DNA from: Vandiemenella viatica
Lineage: Eukaryota > Arthropoda > Insecta > Orthoptera > Morabidae
Length of the DNA: 64,000 nucleotides
Assembly (NCBI GenBank): GCA_031002005.1
Contig: CM061921.1
Location: forward strand, 179,560,935-179,624,934
Direction: 5' to 3'
A program made the position numbers and the translations under genes. The notes below the pieces were generated by a model. The model worked only from the letters and a program-made list of their open reading frames with translations, was not told the DNA's origin and did not search any database. Below, one piece after another: positions 52,331 through 63,857 of the stretch. How positions within the stretch are numbered: the first letter of the stretch is position 1; each line of letters opens with the position of its first letter.

Positions 52331-53090
52331 TTAAAATCTTCTTCAGAGTGTTTCACAATACACATTCATGAAACAGTGTTAACGTACTGATAGTAGCTAC
52401 TTTCTTGTTCCCTATCTTCAGAACAATGCAGGATACGTGTGAAATAACCTTAGCTTTGCGTTTGAACGATACGTTCTGAAAGTATTGTTCGAAATTCTAG
52501 CAACCACAGTACCTCCAACACCTACTGACAAATGGAAATTATTCTACTGCTTACATGATAACATCACATTGTGGGAAGACGGGGTGTTGCGACAGCTAGT
52601 TAATCAGTTTTTCACTGTCTGCAGTGTCTCGATCTATACGTCAAGTCTCAGAGCCACATATTGCTGCTGCCAAATGATATATCACAGTAATCATCAATCT
52701 TTTGACAAAAATTCTGCAGACTTGCATTCCTACAGTCCACAGAATTTGAAAACACATGCCCTGGGGTTTTGATAAGACAGGGGTAGTGCCAGACCGGTTT
52801 TATTACTGAGTAACTCGAATGTCTATAAAGTAAAAATATTTTAGTCGTCCTATTTTAAATTATATTCCTTCTAAGGACTTTGATCTACCCAATAGTGGGA
52901 ATATAATTATGTAGTAATCTTAATATATGTATTACCATGTAATATGATCATTATTATATATACATCTATATCATTTATATATTATTGCAATCAATACACG
53001 TACAGGTGATACAAGAACATTATATAAATGTACTATATGTATATGCACATATAGCAATACATATATATCAATTATATTCAAACTACCACG
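52331..53090. other. Intergenic, no gene seen
   Basis: The frame at 52485-52772 on the plus strand has no motif. The last part (52900-53090) is very AT-rich with ATATAT words. Confidence 0.35.
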
Positions 53091-53091
53091 T

Positions 53092-53230
53092 TTATAGCTC
53101 ATTTATGGCGAAAAAATAAGAGGAAACCAAACTTTTAAGAAAAATGTGAGACTTTCCTGATGTTTGAAGAACTGCGGTTCTCGTAGTGTTGAGTCATGAG
53201 AAATTTGTTTCTACAAAAGCTATAGTTAAT
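53092..53230 (+). repeat. Partial third copy of the composite repeat
   Basis: AAGAGGAAACCAAACTTTTAAG, then TTTGAAGAACTGCGGTTC and TCTACAAAAGCTATAG align with 53490-53630 and with the minus strand at 50810-50660, without the SINE head. Confidence 0.5.
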
Positions 53231-53264
53231 TTTGTACTATTTCAAATACCATCAGTGATAGAGT

Positions 53265-53850
53265 GCTCTGATCACTCAGTGGTTAAGGTGTGTGACTAGG
53301 GATCGAACGATCCCCGGTTCGAATCCTTATATCGAGGACCTTAACCCGAACTTTCTCTTCCTGTGTATGTAACATGAAAAACTACTGAACGCTTCGGTGG
53401 TTCTGTTAATCAATGCACAACAACATACTATGTCATACATATATATATCAACTGGTTATATAGGGATTCCAGGCCATTTAGACCGACAAAGTAGGCTAGA
53501 AGGAAAACCAACTTTTATAGGAAAAATATGAAATTCTGCTAATTTTCGAAGAACTACACCTCGCTTCGTTATGAGGTTTTTTTTTTTTTTTTTTTTTTAA
53601 AAAAAACCTATGTATTTCAAAAGTTGTAAGAATTTTGTCCTCTTTCAAAATTGAGATAAAGTATTTCTTGCTAGGATTCATCAGGAAGGAGTTATAGCCG
53701 AAAAACTATAAAAAGTGCCAAAATTTCAAATATTTGACCACAGAAAATTATGGTAAACTGAGGGGGTCGGACGTCGAAAACTTGGTTTCTGCATACTCTT
53801 ACCAAAATAAACAAGATGAGAAAAAAAATCTTCTACGTGATATAATGTCC
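53265..53850 (+). repeat. SINE-led composite repeat, right arm of inverted pair
   Basis: Family-A head CTCTGATCACTCAGTGGTTA and CCCCGGTTCGAATCC (53265-53340), then GATTCCAGGCCATTTAGACC, TTTTCGAAGAACTACACC, a T-run at 53577-53600, GAGATAAAGTATTTCTTGC and GTCGAAAACTTGGTTTCTG. It is the mirror of 50450-51205, about 2 kb away. Confidence 0.7.
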
Positions 53851-53952
53851 GCGAGACCCCTTGTTGGCGATCCTGTTACTGGATTGACTGCCATTACTGG
53901 TTCCGCCATTGACAGCCAACTTATCGAATGGTTGCCTGAGAAGATGAATTGA
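53838..53952 (+). other. Short protein-like frame of unknown origin
   Basis: The frame LLRDIMSARPLVGDPVTGL, then TAITGSAIDSQLIEWLPEKM and stop has a protein-like composition just beyond the repeat arm. No acceptor site or family is evident. It could be a scrap of a mobile element or chance. Confidence 0.25.
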
Positions 53953-54441
53953 TGTAGACTCGATAGACACAAAGCGCCGCCACTTTCAGTTCGGCATTAC
54001 AAATTAACCAGCGTACGCTATTAGTGGAGCATAATCCCTGCGCTGTAGGGAGCAGTAATTGCCACGTGTACAAATCAATCAAATATTTCATTCTTTCGAT
54101 GTAAAATTGGACATGGAAGTGATAGTTTTAGGCAGATGTTGAAAAAGGAAAATCAGTTTGATACTACGGTTCTTAATTTCAGAAAGTACTGTGCACAGTA
54201 GACTACAATCGCCAGATAAATCTGAATGTAGTATTGAGAGAAATTTATGAATGTGTTATATAAATGTACAGACACAGAGGGACAATTTTGTTCATTTTAA
54301 GCTTTATAAACTAGTTTTGCTAGCTGGCTTTACAGTGAATGAATGAATTCGAGAGAGGTATTCTGCCACAACGTGGTGTGACATCACTGCGTCATATCTG
54401 TACTGGAATGTGTAAATACATGTAATTATATAGGTACAATA
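53953..54441. other. Intergenic, no gene seen
   Basis: Nothing recognisable between the composite repeat and the first Tc1-like element. Confidence 0.4.
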
Positions 54442-55582
54442 CACTGAAGTGCCAAAAGTCATGCGATACCTCCTAATATCGTGTGGGATCTGTTTACCCA
54501 GGCAAACTGCAGCAATGACCCAACAAGTCGGAGGAACTTCCCTGAAGAAGTAGTCAGCTATAAGAGTTCCCGGTGCAGCACGTTGTGCACGAACTGACCT
54601 TTCGATCACGTGCCAGGTATGTCCGATTGGATTCGTGTCTGTCCATCTAGCTCGCCAAATCATTCGCTGGGATTGTCCAGAATGTTCCTCAAACCAATCG
54701 TGATCGATTTTGGCCCGGTAACATGACGCTTTGTAGTCCTGGACAAATCCATTGTTATTTGCGAACACGAAGGACATGAATGGATGCAAAATGTCTCCAA
54801 GAAGCCGAAAATAAAAATTTAAAGTCAGTCGACGGTTCAGTTTAACCTGAGGTCCCAGTCTATGCCATGTAACACAGCCCACACCAGGATGGGGCCACCA
54901 CTAGCTGGCACACTGGCTTCCTGACCACCTGGGTCCATGGGCTCTTCTGGTCTGCGCCATATTCGAACCCAACCTTCTCCTATTACCAATTTGAATAGTG
55001 ACTTATCTGACGACGCAACCTATTTCCTGTCATCTGGGGTCCAAACGATATGTTAACGAGCCGAGTAGAGAACTACAGCCGATGGCATATTGTTAGCAGA
55101 GGCACTCGCATCGGTCTTCTGCTGCCATATCCCATCAGCGCCAAATTTCGCAGCACTGTCCACACGGATACGTCTGTCGTGGGTCCCTCAATGAGTGTTG
55201 CTATTCTTTGACGCAGTGTTGCGTGTCTGTCAACACTGACACCTCGACGCAGACGTCGTTGATCTCGGTCATTAAGTATACCAATACGTGGTTGTGCATG
55301 GTGGGAGGTAATGCCGGAAATTACATATTTTTGACACTGTAGATCAAGGAATGTTGAATTCGCGACCGGTATCCGGAATGGAATGTCTGAAGCGTCTTGC
55401 TCCAACTACTGTTCCACGTTCAAAGTCTGTTAATTCATGATGTGCTGGCGTAATTTCTTTACCATAGAGAATCTTTTCACTACTGAGGACAGTGCAATTG
55501 AAAGCCCCGATACTTCACGCACATTTATACGATTTTTTCGCGATGCTACCACCATATGGATGTTTGTATCTTTCTTTCCCAT
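54442..55582 (-). pseudogene. Tc1-like transposase (inactive)
   Basis: A start at 55582 (MGKKDTNIHMVVASRKNR) lies only 19 bases inside the terminus. After a break, 55360-55073 reads RIGILNDRDQRRLRRGVS, then HATLRQRIATLIEG and GYGSRRPMRVPLLT, the paired helix-turn-helix and linker. The C-terminal half (54882-54450) reads LGPQVKLNRRLTLNFYFRLL, SFVFANNNGFVQDYKASCYR and DWFEEHSGQSQRMIW, then TNPIGHTWHVIERSVRAQR. In Tc1 transposases QDDNAPCHR carries the second catalytic aspartate and NPIEHIWD the glutamate. Here they read QDYKASCYR and NPIGHTWH, so both acids are lost. Confidence 0.8.
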
Positions 55583-55601
55583 GATTTCTGGCACTTCGGT
55601 G
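54442..55601 (-). mobile_element. Tc1-like element, 1160 bp (minus strand)
   Basis: CACTGAAGTGCCAAAAGTCA at the left and, in reverse complement, CACCGAAGTGCCAGAAATCA at the right are inverted termini, each beside TA (54440-54441 and 55602-55603). The span is of usual Tc1 size and is filled by a broken transposase gene on the minus strand. Confidence 0.85.
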
Positions 55602-55603
55602 TA

Positions 55604-56114
55604 TTGTCCAGAGCTATTAACTATAATGAAGTTATCTTTCACTTTTTGGAAATCACAATTCAAAGGTCTTATTTACAAGAATGAAAAAAAGTATAGAGCA
55701 AAAATCTCCGTTTGCTAAAAAATGTAGTAGTAGTGTGGTATACCGGAATCGGGAAACAAACTATGAGCTAACCGAATTCTGTAATATAGTTTTAGCAGGT
55801 GTGATCTTACAAACGAGACAAGTCAAATGTCTTCTAAAGAGAAGTTTACTGCCTTTTTATCCTGTTAAATTTGCGTTTCCCTTCTACATTGAACTATGAT
55901 GTACATTCTCTGCTAACATAATTATGGTTACCCGTGTTACTTCCTCAAACACAATTTCGTTAGTAAGTTGGATGAAAATTTCCGATGGGCATAATTTATT
56001 TTCAATTTCGTTAAGACATTGATAATTCAGATTCCTTATTTGCTGTGGGTCTAAATAGATAACCCTCTACTTATTTATCGTGCGGCTAAGCAACTAATGC
56101 GATATATATAGGTA
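55604..56114. other. Spacer between Tc1-like elements, no gene seen
   Basis: About 510 bases without recognisable feature. The frames at 55437-55718 and 55681-55899 have no motifs. Confidence 0.45.
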
Positions 56115-57326
56115 CACTAATCAGCCAAAACATTATGACCACCTACCTACTATCGATAAAAACCCGTCGAGGTGATAGCAGCGTCACATGACGAAGAATG
56201 ACTGCTAGTCAGACACACGCATGTAGTATCAGTGAGCACGCTATCCGTGTTTAGAATGGGGAAGGCGCTAGATCTATGTGAGTTTGACAGAGGGCAGATT
56301 ATGATGGCCCGGAGGCTCGGAATGAGCATTTCGGAAACTGCACGACATGACGGGTGTTCGAGTAGTGCTGTGGTGAGTGTCTTCAACAAGTGGCGAAACC
56401 AAGGTCAAACCACGTCCAAACGTCGATGGTTTGGGCGGCCACCCCTAATTACAGATGTCGGACGTCGTAGGCTGGGAAGACTGGTAAAACACGACAGACG
56501 GCGAGCTACGGCGGAACTAACATCAGACTTTAATGCTGGGCAGAGTACAAGTGTGTCTGAACAAACAGTGCACCGAACACTCCTAACGATGAGCCTCCGG
56601 AGCCGACGACCCATGCATGTGTTAATGTTAACGCCGCGACATCGCCAACTACGACTGAAATGGGCACGTGACCATCGTCACTGGACGTTGGCGCAATGGC
56701 AGAGCGTTGCATGGTATGGTGAATCCCGATACATTCTTCATCATGCCAATGGAAGGGTGCAAATCCGTCGTTTTCCGGGGGAACAGCTTCTTCACACCTG
56801 TATTGCGGGACGTAGACAAGTTGGCGGTGGCTCAATTATGCTCTGGGGGAACATTCATGTGGGCATCCATGGGTCCAGTGGAGCTCGTGCGAATCACCAT
56901 GACGGCCAATAAGTATCGTACATTGGTTGCAGACTACGTACACCCTTTCATGACGACTAAGTTTCCCAACGGCAGTGGCATTTTCCAACAAGATAATGCG
57001 CCCTGTAAGAAGGCCAGGAGTGTGATAGAGTGGTTCCAGGAACACGAAGAGTTGCCATTGATGTGCTGGCCTTCTAACTCGCCAGATCTGAACCCGATAG
57101 AACACATCTGCGATGTGATTGAACGTAGCGCCAGAGCTCATCGCACCCCTCCCATGAATTTACGGGAATTAGGTGACTTATATGTGCAGATGTGGTGCCA
57201 ACTCCCTCCAGCAAAACACAAAGGCCTCATTTCTTCCATCCCAAGATGCGTCGCGGTTGTTATCCGTGCCAAGGGCGGACGTACCGGCTATTAGGTAGGT
57301 GGTCATAATGTTGTGGCTGATCAGTG
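56115..57326 (+). mobile_element. Tc1-like element, 1212 bp (plus strand)
   Basis: CACTAATCAGCCAAAACATT at the left and, in reverse complement, CACTGATCAGCCACAACATT at the right, continuing ATGACCACCTACCTA in both; TA flanks each end (56113-56114 and 57327-57328). The transposase gene inside has a single frameshift, making this one of the best preserved DNA elements in the window. Confidence 0.9.
56256..57294 (+). pseudogene. Tc1-like transposase (one frameshift, first catalytic Asp lost)
   Basis: The start at 56256 (MGKALDLCEFDRGQIMMAR) is followed by the helix-turn-helix (GMSISETARHDGCSSSAVV) and a GRP-type linker (WFGRPPLITDVGRRRL). Then come LKWARDHRHWTLAQWQ and VAWYGESRYIL, where the usual DESRF first catalytic aspartate is G. 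A one-base shift in the G-run near 56845 moves to the second frame: GTFMWASMGPVELVRITMT, GIFQQDNAPCKKA (second Asp intact) and NSPDLNPIEHICDVIERSA (Glu intact), ending IRAKGGRTGY at 57294. Length of about 345 residues matches the family. Cut-and-paste activity would need repair of both defects; no element nearby shares its termini. Confidence 0.85.
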
Positions 57327-57339
57327 TAAATATATACAA

Positions 57340-57642
57340 TACATACAAGGACATGAATGCTGGTATCATTCACAAACTGGTCCATTTGTTGCAGCCAAGC
57401 TAAGAAGGAAGGTGTAGCACTGATACATCTTGGGATTGGCCGTCCTAATTGCTGAGAGAGTATTTCTTAATGATGTACTCCACAATGTGTGAAGGAGCTT
57501 CACAGCCACGGACAGGAGAATCCCGAAGTCCCCATTTATAGAGCACGTCGTTGCATTTGGCATGGCCAGTTCTCAGGCAGCTTAGTATAAACCAGTGGTC
57601 TCTCTTCAGATGGAATCCCGGATGTCCAGTTGTAGGATCTTC
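57340..57642 (-). pseudogene. Older LINE C-terminal fragment, first part
   Basis: The minus-strand frame ending at 57445 reads HQHIEDPTTGHPGFHLKRD, HWFILSCLRTGHAKCNDVL and YKWGLRDSPVRGCEAPSHIV. R-T-G-H-x-x-C, K-W-G, D-S-P-x-C-x-C-G-A and H-I-V-x-x-C-P form the zinc-binding C-terminus after RNase H in several LINE groups. The second cysteine of CxC is G here. The fragment is cut at 57643-57654 by the target duplication of copy C and resumes at 63858. Confidence 0.6.
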
Positions 57643-57842
57643 AATATGTTGATGCACAGTTCCTCCAGAGCAACCGAGGAAGTAACTTCCTCAAACAGCG
57701 GCCCGCGAGTGCGATTGCTAGTCGAGTTGTTTACATTGTGAGTCTACGAGGAGTGTGAATCCCGGAGTGAAACAGTTATATTTTAGAATCTAACGAGAAA
57801 CCTAACAGAAAACAAATAGACAAATCAGTGGTGCAACCGAAA

Positions 57843-59892
57843 ATGTCTGTCCCGCTAGACACGGGGCAGACAATTAAGACAGCCTTAGAGACAATATATT
57901 CCAGTAACGTAACCTTGCAAACGCAACCGGTGAATCTTACTACCAACGAAGTAACACAGTTTCAGGCAGCCAACAGCATGGGGGAGCCAATACATACCCC
58001 AGTCACCATAGCGAAGGAGCAACAACAGCAACCCCAGCAACAGCACATACAACAGCAATACATACAGCATCTGCAACAACAACATCAAGAACAAACGCAG
58101 CAGCAGCAACACCAGCAACATCAGATACCGGAGACGGGCGAGGGGCCGTGTAGTAATTCGCCGCTCGACCCTACAACGACTCCCGGTATAAACACCCACC
58201 AGACGACAGGTAGAGCCGAAGCAACTGTAGTTAAAACAAATCAGCTGATGGATGAAACGGTAGTCATGGACCATCGCAGAAGATGGCAGATTTGAAGAGG
58301 ATGACGCTACAAGAACTCCAGGAAGCGAGCTTGCGAATCCACGTCCGAAGCAGCAGAGAAAAGATTTACAGTAGAAGAAGAGGCCAACCGGACCGTCGTA
58401 GATATGGAGATGACAGCACCTCCCCTGATCAATGCAGCCTCCCATCAAGCATCAACCAGCCAGACGGAATCAACACATGACACGAGTAAGCCTCCAGTTA
58501 TTTCTAAATCAGTAAATTATTTCAAGCCTTCCGATCCGGGTCCTTATGACCTGTATGTCGAAAGTAAAGATCGTAATTTAGGCAAGCTACACCCAATGAG
58601 TATTGGAAAGCTGGTGCATACCAACATGCCGGAAGCAAAAGGGGCATGTTGTAAACATTACCCCGTCAGGGAAGAATAGAATTAAATGACTAGATAACTA
58701 CTCAGTAGCCAATAAGTTAGTTCAGTCGGCAGTATTTAAAAATAGAAACCTAGAAGCATATATCCCCACATTTCTAGTCAAAAAGCAGGGTGTTATCCGA
58801 GGAGTAGACATGACTCTAAACGAAGCAGAGATTATGGCAGACATTGAATCCCCAGTAAAAGTAACCAGTGTTAAAAGAATAACAAAGCGCGTTGTACGAA
58901 ACGACTCATTATCAATTGTGAAATTACAGACATGCATATTAACATTTGATAGTCAAAAAATACCGCAATACGTATACCTATACGGCACGAGATGTGAAGT
59001 AAGCCCATACATCCCAGCGGTCAAACAATGTTATAAATGCTTAAGATTCAATCACATAAGTACCCAGTGTAGAAGCGGGCAACGCTGCGGTAGATGCGGA
59101 GGTCCACATTCCGTGCAACAGTGTGAATCCAATGAAATAGTATGTGTTAACTGTAAGGGTCAATACGAGACCACAGATCGGACCTGCCCAGAATATTTAT
59201 TTAGAAGAAAGGTACACGAAATGGCTACATTTCACAACATGTCCCTTAAAGAATCCGAAGGCCAACTAAAGAAAATGTCTTATGCAAACTGTGTATCGAA
59301 AGTTTCCCCCAGTCATCCCCGACAGCCACCCTATATACCATTACTACAAAGTAGAATGGAATTCCCACCACTGTATAAAAGGAATACGCCAGTAGACGAA
59401 AATGTAGATCAACAACATAGCCACTCTCTAAATCACAATTCTGCAAAAGCATTCCAGGAAGAGATACAGGAAGGTCCGACCGAAATACTGTCAAATAACA
59501 GAGAGCAACCACCTCATCCAACACAGAACATCGCGGTCACTGCGATACACAACAACAACCGTGGGATAACGGTGAACAGGCAGAAACGCAGCGTAACTCA
59601 GCAACGTAGTAGGGCAAACGACTATCGACAACATTGGTATCATCCAACACAAATGTCGGCAACACCAATTGGCCACAACCCCTATACTCCTAAAGCACAA
59701 AACCTAGTGAACCCTACCCTTATGGTAAATGGGAAAAACAGGATAGTAGAAGAAATTTTCAATCTAATACTAACAGTGGCGAGATACATGAAAGACAATG
59801 GAACTGAGGACTTACAATTAGATGAAATTAGAAAATCTATTGAGACATTAGTAGAGCCTAATCTTCCTAACTTTAAACCCAACTTTAATTAA
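57843..59892 (+). pseudogene. I-group ORF1 (gag-like), copy C
   Basis: The ATG at 57843 starts MSVPLDTGQTIKTALETIY. A glutamine-rich run coded by CAA/CAG lies at about 58018-58125. The frame changes near 58290 to one reading SDPGPYDLYVESKDRNLGK and LHPMSIGKLVHTN (58520-58625), and again before 58810. The last open part (58810-59892) reads DIESPVKVTSVKRITKR and has three intact knuckles: CYKCLRFNHISTQC, CGRCGGPHSVQQC, CVNCKGQYETTDRTC. It ends LVEPNLPNFKPNFN. Compared with copy B, the knuckle cysteines are complete here. The stop lies in a TTTAATTAAGG run where the ORF2 frame opens, compatible with termination-reinitiation. Confidence 0.8.
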
Positions 59893-62800
59893 GGAAGATA
59901 GCGAATACTATATTACAGTGGAATTCACGCTCCCTCACTGCAAATCAAGAATCATTTATGAGAACACTGAGTACACGAAACATATCGGTTGCAACTTTAT
60001 CAGAGACTTGGCTGAAGATGGACAGGAATATTTCCTTCCCATCATACACCTTATACCGCAATGACCGCGAAGATGGCTGGGGAGGTGTCGCGATCCTAAT
60101 CGGGAACTCAATACCTCATACAGCGATCAGCATAGATCACACCCAAATAGAAGCCTTTCAAGCAATAGCAGCCAGAGTGAAGATAAACCGGCAGGAAATT
60201 ACCATAGTCTCACTGTACTGTCCACCAAGGAACAACATTCCAGAGCACGAATGGCGCAACCTTATGCAACAGCTGGAGCACCCGCTAATAATCTGCGGCG
60301 ATTTTAATGCGCACAATACAGTATGGGGCTGCGAGATAACAGATACCAAAGGAAGGATTCTATTGGACCTAATAGAAGAACAAGAGCTATTTATCCTAAA
60401 CGACGGATCGGCAACGGTACTCCCGCTGCCAGGACAACGTAAGTCTGCTATAGACCTTACCTCTGTTCATCTTCACTTTCCTCGGAGTTCAGCTGGCGAG
60501 TTCTTTCATGCACATTGGGTTCCAACTATTTTCCCATAGAGATATCTGCCATAAACCCAACTAACCTTCCGCCATACAAACCTTGCTCCAAATGGAACTT
60601 AAATAAAGCGGATTGGAGCAGATACAAGGAAATCATGGAAAAGGAAACTAATGAATATTCCAAGCTCTCTCCCAGAAATAGAGAAATATAACACTTTCAT
60701 TAATTGCATCAATAAAGCTGCCATCTCGCCATCCCGCAAAAGAAAGCTGTAAATCACCCAAGAGGAATAATAGTTCCATGGTGGAACCCTGAATGTGGAA
60801 AGGATGATAGCAAAGCGAAAACTGCGTTGAAATATTATAAGCAGTCTCCAACCTGGGAAAATTTTATTGGTTACAAAAAGGTCGACGCTGCTGTAAAACG
60901 GACATTAAAACACCAGAAAAAGGAAAGTTGGAAAAATTACTGTTCCAAAATCTCAAAAGAAACGCCACTATCAAAAGTATGGGCAACCATAAACAAATTT
61001 AAAAAGAAACAAATTCCGACACACTCCCTATATTGCTGGACCGAAGAATTTGCAGATATTATTGCTCCACCTTCGGTAGCATCGCCTCCAGCGCCACTAC
61101 AAGAGCCTTTCACTGGAGCGCTTCCTCCATGCTTCCTGCTACCCTTCAAAGCAAACGAATTAGAAATTGCCCTCAAAAAATCAACAAATACAGCACCAGG
61201 GTACGACGGAATCCACTATAGTATGATTGCAAATTTGCCATGTAATGCGAAACAACTGCTCCTCCAGCTCTTTAACACAATTGGGATGTCAGGAAATATT
61301 CCCGAAGATTGGACTACGCATATTATTGTACCCATTTTAAAGCCGGGGAAAAACCCAATGAGGCTACGTCATATCGTCCTATAACTCTAACATCCTGTGT
61401 CGCCAAAACGTTTGAACGCATAGTAAAACAACGACTAGAATGGTGGCTGGAACACAATAATCTGCTACCTAAGACTCAATTTGGTTTCCGTAAGGGATAT
61501 TGCACATTAGATAACCTTACCCTCCTAACCACAGACATAGAAAAGGCTTTCACAGGAAAAGGATATTTAACAGCTATATTCCTAGATATATCAGGTGCGT
61601 ACGATAATGTAACCCCAACAATACTGCTCAAAAAGCTGCAGGAATTGGGAATTCCCACATTATACTGTCAAAGTATCTACAACATGCTCCGTCAACGCAC
61701 GATATTTATACGAAAACAAGATAATACCCTTTTCGGGCCTAGGAAACAAACTAAAGGAATACCTCAAGGATCTATTCTCAGCCCGCTGTTATACGCCATA
61801 TACACCGCTTATCTTGAAAAAATCTTTGGCATTCACATTAAAATAGTGCAATACGCCGACGATATATGCATTTACACCATGTCGCCTTCGCTGCAATTAA
61901 CGTTTCGTTGGTTAAATGAGGCGGCAACAGCGTATCTAACTGGATATCCGAACACGGACTTAAACTCTCACTAGCAAATCGTCAGTGGTGGTATTCACAA
62001 AGAAACGGTATGCTCCCGAGGAACCAGTCATTCGCCTGGGACCGTATACCTTCCACATTGAAGCTTCAGCCAAAATACTCGGTCTTTATTTGGACAGCAA
62101 ATTAACATGGATCCGTCACGATAAATTACATTCTAATGAAAGTGGGGAAAGCACTAAACATAATGCGATCTATCACTCGAACGTGGTGGGGAGCAGATCC
62201 CACAACTTTACCTGACCTTATATCGCTCCCTAATACGCCCAGTACTAGACTATGGAAGTATTTATTTGGGAATGCACCAAAATATGTTCTAGAAAAACTG
62301 AATAGAGTACAATTCAGAGCTATAAGATTGTGTCTAGGAACAATGATGTCAAGCCCGACAAACGCACTTCTGGTAGAAGCAAAAGAAATGCCCCTCCACC
62401 TTCGTCGAGAATTCCTTACAAGCAAATACCTTATCCGTACAAGTGCTCTAAAGGAACATCCAGTACAAAAGAAGCTGTCACAAGTGTACAGCGGAAATAA
62501 AGATAATGGTCCATCTTTAGTGAGGAGAATGCCCTATTAGCAGAAGGACATAAGGAATATGAAAAGATCAGACCACTGATACTAAAAAGCCGCATCATCC
62601 CAGGCTTCCTAAATCCATACGAGTTTATGTTTATAAACTTCATATATATTACTTGCCAGAATATATCATCCGGAATAAAAACATTAATACAGCACTTTCA
62701 CACTTCCTAAAAGTAACCTGGCCTAATTACACCCACATATACACTGATGGATCTAAAACCATGGAAGGAGTTGGATACGGCTATTATTGTCCTTCCACCA

Positions 62801-63594
62801 ATGACTACGGACAAACAGCATTACCTGCAGAGACGTCAATATTCACAGCAGAAACCCTAGCAATCTGCGCAGCAATCAAGTATGGGTTAGACAAACAATT
62901 TGCTAGAATCCTAATACTCACTGACGCCAAGAGTGTGCTCCAAAATTACAAAACCCAGTACGCAATACGAAGATGCACCAGACCTATATGAAATTATCAA
63001 ACTCGTCTCAGAAGCATATTCAACAAGTATACAAGTCCATTTCCTTGGATCAAAGGTCACACAGGAATACTGTACAACGAAGCCGTCGATCAGCTGGCGA
63101 AACAGAGTATTAATGAGGGGAACTTCTTAGGCATTCAGTTACCTTGGACCGATTTTATACAACTCGTTACCAGGAAGGCATACAGTAAGTGGAATGAAGA
63201 CTGGGCCCAGACACAGCTACTAAAAGGGGAACATTATGCAGCAGTTCAACCAACAATACCAAGGACACCGTGGTTTAAAAAATTCAATATAGCAAGAAGA
63301 CACATAACAATAATCATTAGAATGAGATTAGGACACGGGTGCTATCCACAACATTTATGCCGCCTCCGAATAATTAACTCCCCGACATGCACTTTTGATC
63401 AAGAGGCCTCAGATCTTAACCACATCATACTTTCATGTTCGCAATATCAAACTCAACGTAAGCGACTATACAAACAATTACAACAGCTATCGGTTAGTTT
63501 CCCAGCGAACCTAATTACCATTCTACAATCAAAAAATATACAGGTCTACAATGCAATCATCCGCTTCTTGCAAGACACAAACATAAAGATCTAA
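59893..63594 (+). pseudogene. I-group ORF2, copy C
   Basis: Endonuclease 59905-60540: ILQWNSRSLTANQESFMRTL, ATLSETWLKMDRN, VSLYCPPRNN, ICGDFNAHNTVWGCE, then breaks. Reverse transcriptase 60827-61974: NTAPGYDGIHYSMIANLP (61190), SYRPITLTSCVAKTFERIVK, QFGFRKGYCTLDNL, DISGAYDNV (first Asp), KGIPQGSILSPLLYAIY, QYADDICIYT. Thumb 62136-62540: SSPTNALLVEAKEMPLHLRR. RNase H 62653-62990: HIYTDGSKTMEGVGYGYY, FTAETLAICAAIKYG, ILILTDAKSVLQ. C-terminus 63322-63594: PTCTFDQEASDLNHIILSC. Frame breaks near 60540, 60800, 61380, 61975, 62210, 62540 and 62990. Key catalytic residues of all domains remain. Confidence 0.85.
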
Positions 63595-63845
63595 AGCCCA
63601 TAAAATGTAATGTATAAGAAATTTGTTACCTCAATGATGTCCTGTAAAGTTACCTTTGTAATGTTGCTATTATAATGTTATCGCACTATTGTTACAATGT
63701 TTTTATTGCAATGTTATTATAAAGGTCTTATTACCATGTTGCCATTGTAAAATTGTTATTGTAACATAGTTAATGTAAACTGTTGTAGTTGCAAGATGGC
63801 TAAATGGTCGCAGACCAAAGGCCAATAAATAAAATAAAAATAAAA
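63595..63845 (+). other. 3'UTR and tail of I-group copy C
   Basis: After the ORF2 stop the sequence has repeated TTGTTA(C/T)AATG-like words, then GGCTAAATGGTCGCAGACC and AAAGGCCAATAAATAAAATA, with AATAAA signals directly before the A-rich end. The same terminal words occur in copy A at 25300-25335 on the minus strand. Confidence 0.7.
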
Positions 63846-63857
63846 AATATGTTGATG

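Larger units (their letters stand above)
57655..63845 (+). mobile_element. I-group LINE, copy C (full length, degraded)
   Basis: AATATGTTGATG at 57643-57654 and 63846-63857 is a 12-base target duplication around a 6191-bp plus-strand element ending GACCAAAGGCCAATAAATAA and an A-rich tail. Order: 5'UTR to 57842, ORF1 to 59892, ORF2 to 63594, 3'UTR. It shares the ORF1 block, knuckles, RNase H and tail with copies A and B. It inserted into an older minus-strand LINE fragment. Confidence 0.9.

Noticed and set aside
57885..58448. 187-codon minus-strand frame opposite the glutamine-rich part of ORF1 copy C
   Set aside because: Its leucine-rich text is the complement of CAG/CAA repeats, not an independent gene.
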